From contig JAEXTK010000078.1 of NCBI GenBank assembly GCA_023406985.1, positions 1-33,672 on the forward strand: DNA of 33,672 nt, given 5' to 3'. The position numbers were made by a program, and so were the translations under genes. The notes under the pieces are model-generated. The model did no database searches. It had not been told where the DNA came from and was given only the letters and a program-made list of their open reading frames with translations. Below, piece after piece: positions 23,383 to 31,562 of this stretch (position 1 is its first letter; every line of letters starts with the position of its first letter). The stretch comes from Spirochaetota bacterium (GTDB taxonomy: Bacteria > Spirochaetota > Spirochaetia > Treponematales > Breznakiellaceae).

Positions 23383-23943
23383 ATGAATCCGACGCGAGAG
23401 GATGCGGCGGCGCTCTGGCGGGCGCACAACGACGACGAGGCGCTGTGGCGCCACGCCCTTTCGGTGGAGGCGGCCATGCGCCACTTCGCGGTCAAGGCCG
23501 GAGAGGACCCGAACGTTTGGGGGATCGCCGGCTTGATCCATGACCTGGACTGGGGCAGATACCCGACCGAACACTGCGTCGCCGGCCGGCGGATCATGGC
23601 CGCGGCCGACTGGCCGGAACTCTATATCCGCGCGATGGAGAGCCACGGCTGGGGCCTCTGCACCGACGTGGAGCCCAAGACGGCTTTGGAGAAGACCCTC
23701 TACGCCGTGGACGAGCTCACCGGCTTCATCACCGCGTGCGCCCTCGTCCGTCCGTCCAAGAGCCTCTCGGACCTGGAAACGAAATCCGTCAAGAAGAAGT
23801 GGAAGACCCTCGCCTTCGCTTCCGGCGTGAATCGGGATGTGGTGGAGAAGGGGGCCGCGATGCTCGGCATGGAGCTGGATACCCTCATCGGCGAGACGAT
23901 CCTCGCTATGCGGACCGTCGGCGCGGAGATCGGCCTGCCCTGA
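23383..23943 (+). CDS. HD-domain metal-dependent phosphohydrolase
   Basis: A 186-aa single-domain HD protein. The metal ligands are readable: His24 (WRHALSVEAAM), His53-Asp54 (LIHDLDWG), and Asp110 (YAVDELTGF), with His64 and His88 nearby as in related hydrolases. HD proteins of this size cleave phosphomonoesters or nucleotides; the substrate cannot be deduced. AAGGA overlapping the ychF TAA is 6 nt before the ATG, so it is co-translated with ychF. The last 38 bases overlap the 3' end of the convergent MFS gene. Confidence 0.88.
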   Translation: MNPTREDAAALWRAHNDDEALWRHALSVEAAMRHFAVKAGEDPNVWGIAGLIHDLDWGRYPTEHCVAGRRIMAAADWPELYIRAMESHGWGLCTDVEPKTALEKTLYAVDELTGFITACALVRPSKSLSDLETKSVKKKWKTLAFASGVNRDVVEKGAAMLGMELDTLIGETILAMRTVGAEIGLP

Positions 23944-25231
23944 GACCTTCGCGCCGCGCGATGAGGGCCATGAGGACAGAGGCGAGGAGCGCGAGGCCCG
24001 CCACGGCCGGCCAGACGGCGCGGCTGCCGAAGCGGGAAGCGTAGGCTCCGGACGCGACGGGCGCGAGCGTGGCGCCCCAGCCCGTGATGAACATGACGAA
24101 GGCGTTCACCCTACCGCGGTGCGAGCACGGCGATAGGGAGGCGATGAAGACCTGGGCGTTCGTGGCGGACACGATCTCTCCGATGGTCCAGATCGCCGTG
24201 GACGCGAGCACCGCGGCGGCGGACGAACAGAAGAACAGGAGCCCGAATCCGACGGCATAGAAGAGGGCAGCGACGGCCATGTTCACGCTCGATCTCGCCC
24301 GCGCGAGCAGGGTCGTGACGAGGGCGGTGAGCAGCACGACCGTGAGCCCGTTCGTGGTCATGACCATCCCGTAGACGGCGGGCCCGCGCGATCCGAGCGC
24401 ATCGTTGAGGAAGACCGGCAGGCCGAAGAGGTGCTGCTGGTACACGAAATTCATCAAGAAATTCACCGCGGCGAAGGCGATGAGGATGGGGCGCTCCCGC
24501 AGGATACCGAGGAGCGAACCTCCGGTCTTCGCCTCGTCCACGGGCGGTTCGGCGTCGTCGCACGCCTCAGCGCACGCGCCGTCGCTCGCGCCGTCGCACG
24601 CGTCGGCGTCCGGCTCCGCCGGGAGGGAGTCTTCTCCCGCGCCGGGGCCGGCCTCCGCCGGCCGCGTAACCTTCGCGCCGAAGATGAGGATGGCCGAGAC
24701 GGCGGCGAGCGAGACCGCGTTGCCGATGAACATATACGAGGCGTGGGCGTTGAAGAGGTAACCCGCCATGATGGGGCCCAGGGAAAAGCCGATATTGTTA
24801 CCCCAATAGAGGAGGGCGTACGCGCGCTTCCTGCTCTCCGCGGGGGCGATGTCCGCCACGAGCGCGTTGAATACGGGCCAGGAGGCCTGGAGGAGCACGT
24901 ACGAGATCGCGATGAGGAGCGGCACGATCGGCACGAGGCCGAGGACGGCGCAGAGGCCGAGCAGCAGCGCGGCGGCTATCTGGAGGGCGGCGATGGTGCG
25001 CTTGCGGCCGAAGGCATCCGCGATCTTGCCGCCGGCGAGAATGGCGAGGCCGGCGGCGAAGGCGGCCGTGGACATGAACGCTCCGGCCGCCGTCTTGGAG
25101 TATCCCAGCTTGACCGTGAGGAGCATGGTGAGGAAGGGGAAGACGAAGTTGCCCATCGAATTGATGAGGCGGACGAAAAAAAGCGCGCGGATAGCGCGCG
25201 GCAGCGGGGGGCGGGCCTGGGGCACGGACAT
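23906..25231 (-). CDS. MFS transporter with a Cys/Asp-rich central loop
   Basis: A 441-aa major facilitator with 12 predicted helices. The motif A region GGKIADAFGRKRT is at 67-79 between TM2 and TM3. The central cytoplasmic loop (about 189-238) is unusual: long, acidic and containing DACDGASDGACAEACDDA with three Cys (212, 220, 224). The DNA there is made of imperfect GCCGTCGC-type repeats, which suggests local expansion. The C-terminus is a short basic tail, ARREGLRAGRSPRRRS. Drug-efflux-type MFS proteins have a similar layout; the substrate is unknown. No Shine-Dalgarno precedes the ATG at 25231, but a -10-like TAGAAT is 8 nt before it. The 3' end overlaps the HD gene tail to tail. Confidence 0.87.
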   Translation of the reverse strand: MSVPQARPPLPRAIRALFFVRLINSMGNFVFPFLTMLLTVKLGYSKTAAGAFMSTAAFAAGLAILAGGKIADAFGRKRTIAALQIAAALLLGLCAVLGLVPIVPLLIAISYVLLQASWPVFNALVADIAPAESRKRAYALLYWGNNIGFSLGPIMAGYLFNAHASYMFIGNAVSLAAVSAILIFGAKVTRPAEAGPGAGEDSLPAEPDADACDGASDGACAEACDDAEPPVDEAKTGGSLLGILRERPILIAFAAVNFLMNFVYQQHLFGLPVFLNDALGSRGPAVYGMVMTTNGLTVVLLTALVTTLLARARSSVNMAVAALFYAVGFGLLFFCSSAAAVLASTAIWTIGEIVSATNAQVFIASLSPCSHRGRVNAFVMFITGWGATLAPVASGAYASRFGSRAVWPAVAGLALLASVLMALIARREGLRAGRSPRRRSA

Positions 25232-25239
25232 GGCGTTGG

Positions 25240-25268
25240 ATTCTATACGTCGGGGCGAGGCGACGCTA
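25240..25268 (-). promoter_or_regulatory. Putative leaderless promoter of the MFS gene
   Basis: On the minus strand: weak TAGCGT (25263-25268), 17 nt, TAGAAT (25240-25245), then 8 nt to the ATG. The -35 is poor; the -10 and its position match the other leaderless cases. Confidence 0.4.
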
Positions 25269-25298
25269 GCCCTGCGTTTACGTTACCGCATCCTCCGC

Positions 25299-25327
25299 TT
25301 GACGCGGGAGGACGGAGCGGGCAGAAT
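25299..25327 (+). promoter_or_regulatory. Promoter of the cyclic-nucleotide-binding gene
   Basis: TTGACG (25299-25304), 17 nt, CAGAAT (25322-25327). The -10 overlaps an in-frame ATG at 25326, so translation should instead begin at the ATG at 25344, which has GGAG 7 nt before it. Confidence 0.6.
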
Positions 25328-25343
25328 GTCGACGGAGATAGTC

Positions 25344-25811
25344 ATGGTTGATCCTGCGGCCTTACAGAAATACTCGCTCTTCGGCGGACTCACGGTGGAG
25401 CAGATCGAATCGATCCGTCCCCTGCTCGGTCAGGAGGGCTACGCCGCGGGCGAGGCGATCATCAACGAGGGCGACGCGAACGACCGGATTCGCTTCGTCA
25501 TGGAAGGCCGCGTCGCGGTTTCCCGCTCCGGCCGCCTCATCATCGAGATCGGGGAAGGCGAGACGTTCGGGGAGATGGAAGTCTTGGACGTCATGCCGTC
25601 GGTGGCCTCCGTCAGGGCCACGGCGGCGACCCTCGTCGCCACCATTTCCAATAAGGCGCTCCGCGAGATGTACAAGATCGACGCGCGCGTGTTCGCGCTC
25701 ATCATCATGAACCTGGCGCGGGACCTTTCGCGCCGCCTCCGCCGCATGGACGAGTTGGCCTGCGCCAATCAGCCAGCCGAGGCGACTTCCGCCGGCGCGG
25801 TCTCCCGCTAA
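25344..25811 (+). CDS. Cyclic-nucleotide-binding (Crp-like) domain protein without DNA-binding domain
   Basis: A 155-aa protein made of one cNMP-binding beta-roll. The pattern is YSLFGGLTVEQIESI, YAAGEAIINEGDANDRIRFVMEGRVAV, and the phosphate-binding region IGEGETFGEMEVLD. These are followed by the C-helix and a Pro/Ala tail. There is no helix-turn-helix, so it is not a Crp-type transcription factor; it may sense a nucleotide and act on a partner. The phosphate-binding cassette has GEMEVLD but lacks the usual Arg-Ala/Ser-Ala after it (PSVASVRAT is close), so true cNMP binding is uncertain. The ATG at 25326 would give 161 aa but lies in the promoter -10. The stop shares CTAA with that of the convergent PTS gene. 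Confidence 0.82.
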   Translation: MVDPAALQKYSLFGGLTVEQIESIRPLLGQEGYAAGEAIINEGDANDRIRFVMEGRVAVSRSGRLIIEIGEGETFGEMEVLDVMPSVASVRATAATLVATISNKALREMYKIDARVFALIIMNLARDLSRRLRRMDELACANQPAEATSAGAVSR

Positions 25812-27154
25812 TCCCCTTCCTTCGCGACCCTTCGGCTCCGCCGCGCTGCATACCAGAACAGAAGTCCGATCGGAACGAGCAGGCCTACCGCGACCAGGTT
25901 TCCCCGGAACAGTTCGAAGATCCACCAGCGGAGGGGATTGCCCCCGTCCGTGAACGAGCTCACGGTGACCGCGCCCGCCGACTCCAAGGCGCCGGCTTTC
26001 GCCGCGAGTTCCGTGATGAGGGGCGCGATGCGCGTCGCGACCAAGAGGAAGGCGACGATGACCGGGACCGCCGCGATCACGGCGCGGAAGACGTTACCTC
26101 CGCAGACGATCGTGATGACCGACAGGATGGACATGAGGTTCGGGAGGTCTCCGGCGGGGAGCACCTTGTTGCCCGGCAGGATGAAGGCGATGAGGAGGCT
26201 GAGGGGCATGAGCGCCAAGCCGGTCACGACCACCGACGCGTTCGTCATGAGGAAGCCGGTGTCCATGGAGATGAGGATGCGCCGCCCCCCGAACAGCGGG
26301 GCGAGCCGCTTCTGGACCGCGAGCGAGATGGCTCCGGTGCCCTCTCCAATGATCCCGCCGCAGCGCGGCAGCACGAACATGACCGCCGCGATCTTGACGG
26401 CGAGCTCGGCGGTCTCCTTCACCCGGTAGCCGGCGAGGAAGCCGAGCAAAAGCCCGAGCGCGAAACCGACGATCATGGGGTCGCCGGCTTTGGCCCATCG
26501 GGAAGATCCGCGGGAGGGATCCCACTTGAGGGACCGGATGCCCGGAATGGAGTCCAGGACGCGGTCCACGAGCGCCGCCCACGGCAAGAACCCGGAAACG
26601 GTCAACGGACTCACGGCGATGCCTTCGACCCCCGTCTCTCGCTTCACGTAGGGCGCCGACCATTCGGTGGTCTTGATCACGAGCACGGCGGAGAAGGCCG
26701 CGCCGGCCAGCGCGAAAACGGGATGGACGCCGACGGCGAGCAGCATGGAGGCGATGAGCGCAAAGTGCCAATAATTCCAAATGTCGATGTAGAGCACCGT
26801 GGTGGTTTTGAGGACCAGCATCGCGATGTTGATGCCGATCACGAGGAGGATGACCACCGGCGCGATCCAGGATGACCACGTGATCGCGGCGAGGGGCGGC
26901 CAGCCCGCGTCCACCACGGGGAAGTCCAGGCCGCGCGAGGCGACCATCGACGCTATGGCGGGACGGAGCATGCCGAGGAAGGCGTCGAAGATCATGAAGA
27001 TGCCCGCGAATCCCGCGCCGATCTTCAGGGCGTTCGCGAAGGCGGCGCCGGGCCGCATGCGCGCCGTAGCCGCGATGAGGAGGAAGATCACGGGGAGCAT
27101 GACGAAGGCTTTGAATTCGAAGAACCAAGCGATGAACGTTGCGATGGCTTCCAT
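25808..27154 (-). CDS. Galactitol-type PTS permease, subunit IIC, without IIA/IIB
   Basis: A 448-aa polytopic protein resembling GatC, the IIC (channel) subunit of the galactitol-type PTS. Eleven or so hydrophobic stretches are seen, starting ATFIAWFFEFKAFVMLPVIF. It has the conserved cytoplasmic segment YVKRETGVEGIAVSP, and the loop RSLKWDPSRGSSRW before GDPMIVGFALGLLLGFLAGY, both seen in GatC relatives. No IIA or IIB gene is adjacent, so it is either served by subunits elsewhere or works as a non-PTS transporter. The ATG at 27154 has no Shine-Dalgarno and follows TATCAT by 6 nt. Its stop overlaps the convergent cNMP-domain gene by 4 nt. Confidence 0.8.
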   Translation of the reverse strand: MEAIATFIAWFFEFKAFVMLPVIFLLIAATARMRPGAAFANALKIGAGFAGIFMIFDAFLGMLRPAIASMVASRGLDFPVVDAGWPPLAAITWSSWIAPVVILLVIGINIAMLVLKTTTVLYIDIWNYWHFALIASMLLAVGVHPVFALAGAAFSAVLVIKTTEWSAPYVKRETGVEGIAVSPLTVSGFLPWAALVDRVLDSIPGIRSLKWDPSRGSSRWAKAGDPMIVGFALGLLLGFLAGYRVKETAELAVKIAAVMFVLPRCGGIIGEGTGAISLAVQKRLAPLFGGRRILISMDTGFLMTNASVVVTGLALMPLSLLIAFILPGNKVLPAGDLPNLMSILSVITIVCGGNVFRAVIAAVPVIVAFLLVATRIAPLITELAAKAGALESAGAVTVSSFTDGGNPLRWWIFELFRGNLVAVGLLVPIGLLFWYAARRSRRVAKEGD

Positions 27155-27160
27155 GGGCGA

Positions 27161-27189
27161 ATGATAGAGCGAAGCGCGCTTTTTTACCA
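27161..27189 (-). promoter_or_regulatory. Putative leaderless promoter of the PTS IIC gene
   Basis: On the minus strand: weak TGGTAA (27184-27189), 17 nt, TATCAT (27161-27166), then 6 nt to the ATG. It lies just after the efflux-operon hairpin, so the PTS gene is probably a separate unit. Confidence 0.45.
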
Positions 27190-27194
27190 GAGAG

Positions 27195-27225
27195 GGTCGC
27201 CGGCGGGAATGAGGCGCCGGCGACC
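27195..27225 (-). other. Stem-loop at the 3' end of the efflux operon
   Basis: An 11-bp perfect stem (27195-27205 with 27215-27225) around a 9-nt loop, 10 nt after the last efflux gene. No U-run follows on the minus strand, so it may stabilise the mRNA or act with Rho rather than be a classical terminator. Confidence 0.6.
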
Positions 27226-27235
27226 AGGAGGCCGA

Positions 27236-27520
27236 TCATTCTTTTTCGGATAGGATGAACAATTTGATGCCGTCGCTGGGGAAGCGTGCCTTTATTCCGG
27301 CCATGACCGCTTCCACCGTGCGGGAGTCCTCGTCGTCCACGTAGGCGATGATGAGGAAGTTCTCTTCCGGCCAAGTGGGCGTTCCCAGGCGCCGGCGTTG
27401 CCTGCCGCGGCCGTGGACCACCGGCACGAGGGTGTAGAAGAAGTCGGGGATAGCGGATTCCAACCCGTCTATGACTTCGTCCTGTACGGAACGGTTGGCG
27501 ATCAATTCGATCCGCTTCAT
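27236..27520 (-). CDS. Small PII/CutA-like protein coupled to the RND pump (PG0541-type)
   Basis: A 94-aa cytoplasmic protein. The order of strands and helices (KRIELIANRSV, helix VQDEVIDGLESAI, strand FYTLVPVVHGRGRQRRRLGTP, then NFLIIAYVDDEDSRTVEAVMAGIKARF, IKLFIL) fits the ferredoxin-like PII/CutA superfamily. The basic stretch GRGRQRRR sits where PII has its T-loop. Similar small proteins end RND efflux operons in Bacteroidota and spirochaetes, for example PG0541 after the XepCAB pump of Porphyromonas gingivalis; this is from memory and not checked. The start overlaps the RND stop by 4 nt (ATGA), so it is made in step with the pump. A regulatory role on the pump, perhaps sensing a ligand or metal, is inference only. 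Confidence 0.72.
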   Translation of the reverse strand: MKRIELIANRSVQDEVIDGLESAIPDFFYTLVPVVHGRGRQRRRLGTPTWPEENFLIIAYVDDEDSRTVEAVMAGIKARFPSDGIKLFILSEKE

Positions 27521-30500
27521 TTGTTTTGCTCCTTGGCGACGTGCTTGCGGTTGACGAACGAATACATGACCGGGATGAAGAACAGGGTGATGAGGGTGGA
27601 GGAGGTCAGCCCACCGATGACCGTGAGCCCGATGGGCTGTACCATCGTGGCTCCCCGGCTCGGGAAGAAGGCCATCGGAACCAAGCCGAAGATGGTCGTC
27701 AGCGTGGTCATGAGCACGGGACGGAGCCGCGATCCTCCGGCCGCCGCGCAGGCCTCACGCACGGACATACCGCGGTTCACCAGGAGATTCGTGTAGTCGA
27801 CGAGCACGATGCCGTTGTTGACGACGATGCCCACCAACATGACGATGCCGATGATGGAAAACATGCTGATCGATTGCCCCGAGATGAGGTAAATGCCCAC
27901 CACGCCGATCATCATGAGCGGGATGGTGAAAAGATTGATGAAGGGATCGCTGAACGATTCGTACTGGCCGGCCATGACGGCATAGACCAGCATGATCGCG
28001 AGCGCGCCTATTATCGCGTAGAGCCAAATCTGCTTGACGATGCTGGCCCACTGGCCTTCATAGGAAATGGTGATCCCTTCGGGGATGACGTAGTTATCCG
28101 CGATCGCCCGCTTGATCTCCGCCTCCACCTTGTCGGCGCGGCTACCCCGCGCGATGTCGGCCGTAAGGTGGATCACGCGGGCCTGGTCCTCCCGGTTGAT
28201 GCTGACCGGGCCCGTACCCTTCCTGACGGTAGCCAAGTTGGAAAGAGAGACGAGGGAACCCACGCTCGATTTGAGGAAGATTCGCTGGAGGTCCGGAATC
28301 TTGAGCCGGTCCTCTTCCTGGAGCATGAGGGAGACGTAATACTCGTTGCCGTCTTCGCGGTAGATGGTCGCGGTCTTACCGGCTATGGCCGCGCTGACCT
28401 CGTTCGCGATGGCGGATACCGGAATGCCGAACGAGTAGGCGCGGTCGCGGTCGATGACGACCTCGACCTCGGGGAGGCCCTCCTCCATGTCTATGGTCGG
28501 ATCGATAACCGAGGGGACCTTCGCCGCGATGAGGTCGAGGATGTCGTTCGCGGCCGCGAGACCTTCGTCCAGGTCTTCGATCTTCAGAACCAGGTCTATG
28601 GCTTGCCCGCCCGCGATCTGTTCGCCGCGGCCCGTGCTGAAAGCCAGGGTGGCGTTCGGGAAATCCTGGAAGTGGGCGCGGAGCTTGGCCTTGATGTCCT
28701 CGCTCCGGTCCGCGTCGGGGTCCTCGCCATCGGCTTTTACCGTGAGCTGGCCTTTGTACGTGGCCGCGGACGAGGAGCCGAAGCCCGTGGTGCTGCCGAT
28801 GTTGACGATGAGATTCTTGACCCCGACGAGGTCCTCCTGCGCCACGGCCTGGAGCTGCTCCATGACCGCCTTGGTGTCCTCGTAGCGGGTGCCGAGCGGT
28901 AGGGTCACGTTGAGGGTGACCGAGTCCTCGTGCATGGGAGGCGTGAAGATGACGTTCATTTTTCCCATCGCCAGGACGCTGCCGGCGAACGCCGCGATCA
29001 CGACCACGGTCGTGGCCGGACGATGTTTCATCACGAACGCCAGGGCGCGATCGTACGCCGCGTACAGCCCTTCGAACGCGTTGTTGATCGCGGTGTCGAC
29101 GCGGGCGATGAGCTTGTTTCTGAGCGGCTTCTGGGTACGCGTTTGGATGACGAGGTAGCGGCTCGCGAGCACGGGGACCAGGAAGATGGCGACTATGAGG
29201 CTCGCCAGCAGGGAGATGACGATCGTGAAGGTCAGCTCCTGGAACATCGCGCCGATCATTTCGAGTTTGTTCTTGTAGAGGTAGATCGGCAGGAACACGA
29301 CGACCGTGGTCAGGGTGGATGAGGTGATGGCCGCGATCATCTCCTGGCTGCCGAGTATGGCCGCCACGTCGGGTTTTACCCCGCGCTCTCGGTAGTTGTA
29401 GATATTCTCGGAAACGACGATGGACGCGTCCACGATCATGCCGACGCCGAGGAGCAGGCCCGTGAGGGTCATCATGTTGAGCGTGATGCCCGCAAGGTGC
29501 ATCGCGAGCAAGGTGATCAACACGGAGAAGGGGATGGAAATGCCGACGATGAGCGTGGTGTTCCAGGTTCTGAGGAAGACGAACAACACCGCCATGGTCA
29601 GGACCGCCCCCTGGAGCAGGGATGAGACGATCTCCGATATCGTGTCCCGGATCTGGTCGGTGTTGTCGTCCACGATCTCGAGCGTGATGCCGGTCGGCAG
29701 CGCCTTTGCCACCTCATCGATCTTTGCGTAGACGGCGTCCGCCACGTTGACCGAGTTCGTGCCGCTCTGTTTGCGGACAGATAGATAGACGCTCGGCTCC
29801 CCGTTGATGAGCACTGAGGAGGTTTCGTCCGCGTAACCCATCGCCACGTTTCCGATATCCGAGAGGCGGACGGTCGCCCCGTTGCTCGTGGATACGATGG
29901 TGTCCGCGATGCTCCGGATATCGGGATATTCGCCCGTGGTGCGGATGCTGTAATTCTTGAGGCCTTCGGTAATGCTTCCGCCGCCGAGCTCCAGGTTTTC
30001 TTTCGCGAGCGTGGCCGCGAGTTCCGTTATGGTGAGCTTATACGCCTCCAGGCGGTTCTGGGAGAGATCGACCCGGACGATTTTGTCGCGGCCGCCGTAG
30101 ACATTCGCCTGAGCCACGCCGTCGACCTGCTCGAGCTTGTCCTGGATCTGGTTCTCGGCGATCTCCCTGAGTTCCTCGGGGGTTCTGTCGCCGCGCACCG
30201 CGATCTTGATGATCGGCATGGACGAGGGGTCCATCCTCCTGATCTGGGGCGAATCGGCATCGTCCGGGAGATTGTCCCTGACCGTATCTATCTTGTCCCG
30301 GATATCGTTCGTCCGAGCGTCCAGATCCGTGCCGTACTCGAATTCGAGCATGATCGTACTGCTCTCTTCTGAGGAAGTCGATGAGATTTCCTTGAGCCCG
30401 TTCACGCTGACCAAGGCCGACTCCAGGACCTTGGTGACCGACTTCTCGACCGACTGGGGGCCCGCGCCTTCATAGGTCGTCGAGACGACGATCATCGGGA

Positions 30501-30621
30501 AGTCGATGTCCGGGAATAGATCGATGGCGAGATTCGGCACCAGGAAGAGTCCGACGATCATGACGATCGCGAACAGGACGGAAATGAGTACTGGCCGGTT
30601 TACGACGCGTTTCGCGATCAT
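27517..30621 (-). CDS. RND efflux pump, inner-membrane transporter (HAE1/AcrB family)
   Basis: A 1034-aa resistance-nodulation-division pump, the usual length for AcrB relatives. TM1 (about 9-29) is followed by a porter region with VDGVAQANVYGG, then TM2-6. In TM4 GMIVDASIVVSEN carries Asp398 of the proton relay; the second Asp of AcrB is Ala here, as in many HAE1-like pumps outside Proteobacteria. A second porter domain begins after FAGSVLAMGKMNVIF. The last helices hold SIIGIVMLVGIVVNNGIVLVDY. The start overlaps the fusion-protein stop by 4 nt and its stop overlaps the small protein start. It uses the proton gradient to expel drugs, detergents or lipids through TolC; the substrate is not readable. 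Confidence 0.95.
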   Translation of the reverse strand: MIAKRVVNRPVLISVLFAIVMIVGLFLVPNLAIDLFPDIDFPMIVVSTTYEGAGPQSVEKSVTKVLESALVSVNGLKEISSTSSEESSTIMLEFEYGTDLDARTNDIRDKIDTVRDNLPDDADSPQIRRMDPSSMPIIKIAVRGDRTPEELREIAENQIQDKLEQVDGVAQANVYGGRDKIVRVDLSQNRLEAYKLTITELAATLAKENLELGGGSITEGLKNYSIRTTGEYPDIRSIADTIVSTSNGATVRLSDIGNVAMGYADETSSVLINGEPSVYLSVRKQSGTNSVNVADAVYAKIDEVAKALPTGITLEIVDDNTDQIRDTISEIVSSLLQGAVLTMAVLFVFLRTWNTTLIVGISIPFSVLITLLAMHLAGITLNMMTLTGLLLGVGMIVDASIVVSENIYNYRERGVKPDVAAILGSQEMIAAITSSTLTTVVVFLPIYLYKNKLEMIGAMFQELTFTIVISLLASLIVAIFLVPVLASRYLVIQTRTQKPLRNKLIARVDTAINNAFEGLYAAYDRALAFVMKHRPATTVVVIAAFAGSVLAMGKMNVIFTPPMHEDSVTLNVTLPLGTRYEDTKAVMEQLQAVAQEDLVGVKNLIVNIGSTTGFGSSSAATYKGQLTVKADGEDPDADRSEDIKAKLRAHFQDFPNATLAFSTGRGEQIAGGQAIDLVLKIEDLDEGLAAANDILDLIAAKVPSVIDPTIDMEEGLPEVEVVIDRDRAYSFGIPVSAIANEVSAAIAGKTATIYREDGNEYYVSLMLQEEDRLKIPDLQRIFLKSSVGSLVSLSNLATVRKGTGPVSINREDQARVIHLTADIARGSRADKVEAEIKRAIADNYVIPEGITISYEGQWASIVKQIWLYAIIGALAIMLVYAVMAGQYESFSDPFINLFTIPLMMIGVVGIYLISGQSISMFSIIGIVMLVGIVVNNGIVLVDYTNLLVNRGMSVREACAAAGGSRLRPVLMTTLTTIFGLVPMAFFPSRGATMVQPIGLTVIGGLTSSTLITLFFIPVMYSFVNRKHVAKEQNK

Positions 30622-31550
30622 GCCTTGCTCCCGCCGATGACGCGGACTTTCGATCCGTCGCTGAGGAGCTGCTGGCCCTGCGTGACGACGGAGTCGCCTT
30701 CTTGGATGCCGCTCGTGATTTCCGTAAGGTTGTCCACCGTGACTCCCGTTTCAATCCGCCGTTGCGCGACCGTCTCTCCGTTCACGACGTAGACATACGA
30801 TTTTCCCCGTAGCGCCACGATGGCCTCCTCCGGCACGACGAGCCTGTCCTCATAGAGCTGCGTGTTCAGCTTGATGCGCGCGAACATGCCGGTGTTGATC
30901 CGCGGATCGTTCTTGGCGAACTTGAGGATGATTTCCTTGGTCCGCGTGTCGGGATCGACGACGGGCGCGACCCGTTCCACAGAGGCGTCGAATTTCTCGC
31001 CGGGAAAGGCCTGCAAGGCGATCTCCGCCCGCAACCCCGCCTTGAGCTGGCCCACGTCGCGCTCGCTCACGTTGGCGACGACCTGCAGCCTGTCCATGAC
31101 GCCGACCGTGAGGATGGTCGTGGCTGTCGACACCGTCGCTCCGACATCCAAGGGGGAGGCGACGACCGTGCCCGCGATCGGGGAATAGACGGGGCTCAAG
31201 GAATACTGGCTACCCGGTTTTGAGGGATCCACCTCGGCGACGAGGTCCCCCTTCCTGACCGTGGAGCCGATGTCGACCTTGAGCGAGACGATCTTCCCGC
31301 CGGCGTCGGGCAGGACGTCCACGGACGTCTCCGTCTCTATGTTGCCGTTGAGTTCGGAATAGGCCTGCAGGTCCAGTCTCACGGCCTTTTCGGCTTTGAC
31401 CGAGTAGACCGTATCGGAGCTTGCCGCCGCGGCTTTCCTGCCTGGGCCGGCTCGGGCTGGTTTCTCGTCCTTGGCGAGCAGGGAAGGGCCGAAGACGAGC
31501 AGGGCCGCGAGCGCGGCGACCGTGGCCGCAGCGATGATTTTCTTGTTCAT
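30618..31550 (-). CDS. RND efflux membrane fusion protein (HlyD/AcrA family)
   Basis: A 310-aa periplasmic adaptor. The N-terminus has one hydrophobic segment (5-25) that could be a signal peptide or an anchor; no lipobox Cys is present, unlike AcrA. A lipoyl/barrel-sandwich domain follows: VDVLPDAGGKIVSLKVDIGSTVRKGDLVAEVD and, after a very short hairpin, SPIAGTVVASPLDVGATV. Then come the beta-barrel (VVANVSERDVGQLKAGLRAEI) and the membrane-proximal domain ending VRVIGGS. The near absence of a coiled-coil hairpin between the two lipoyl halves is a short form of the family. GAGGAGG overlapping the TolC stop precedes the ATG. It bridges the pump and TolC. Confidence 0.93.
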   Translation of the reverse strand: MNKKIIAAATVAALAALLVFGPSLLAKDEKPARAGPGRKAAAASSDTVYSVKAEKAVRLDLQAYSELNGNIETETSVDVLPDAGGKIVSLKVDIGSTVRKGDLVAEVDPSKPGSQYSLSPVYSPIAGTVVASPLDVGATVSTATTILTVGVMDRLQVVANVSERDVGQLKAGLRAEIALQAFPGEKFDASVERVAPVVDPDTRTKEIILKFAKNDPRINTGMFARIKLNTQLYEDRLVVPEEAIVALRGKSYVYVVNGETVAQRRIETGVTVDNLTEITSGIQEGDSVVTQGQQLLSDGSKVRVIGGSKA

Positions 31551-31562
31551 GTCGGTGCCTCC

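Noticed and set aside
25326..25343. ATG at 25326 as start of the cNMP-domain gene
   Set aside because: It lies within the predicted -10 (25322-25327). The ATG at 25344 has a GGAG site. Not excluded if the promoter is elsewhere.
27526..28902. 458-aa plus-strand open frame opposite the RND pump
   Set aside because: Composition of an antisense shadow and no motif; the RND gene is certain.
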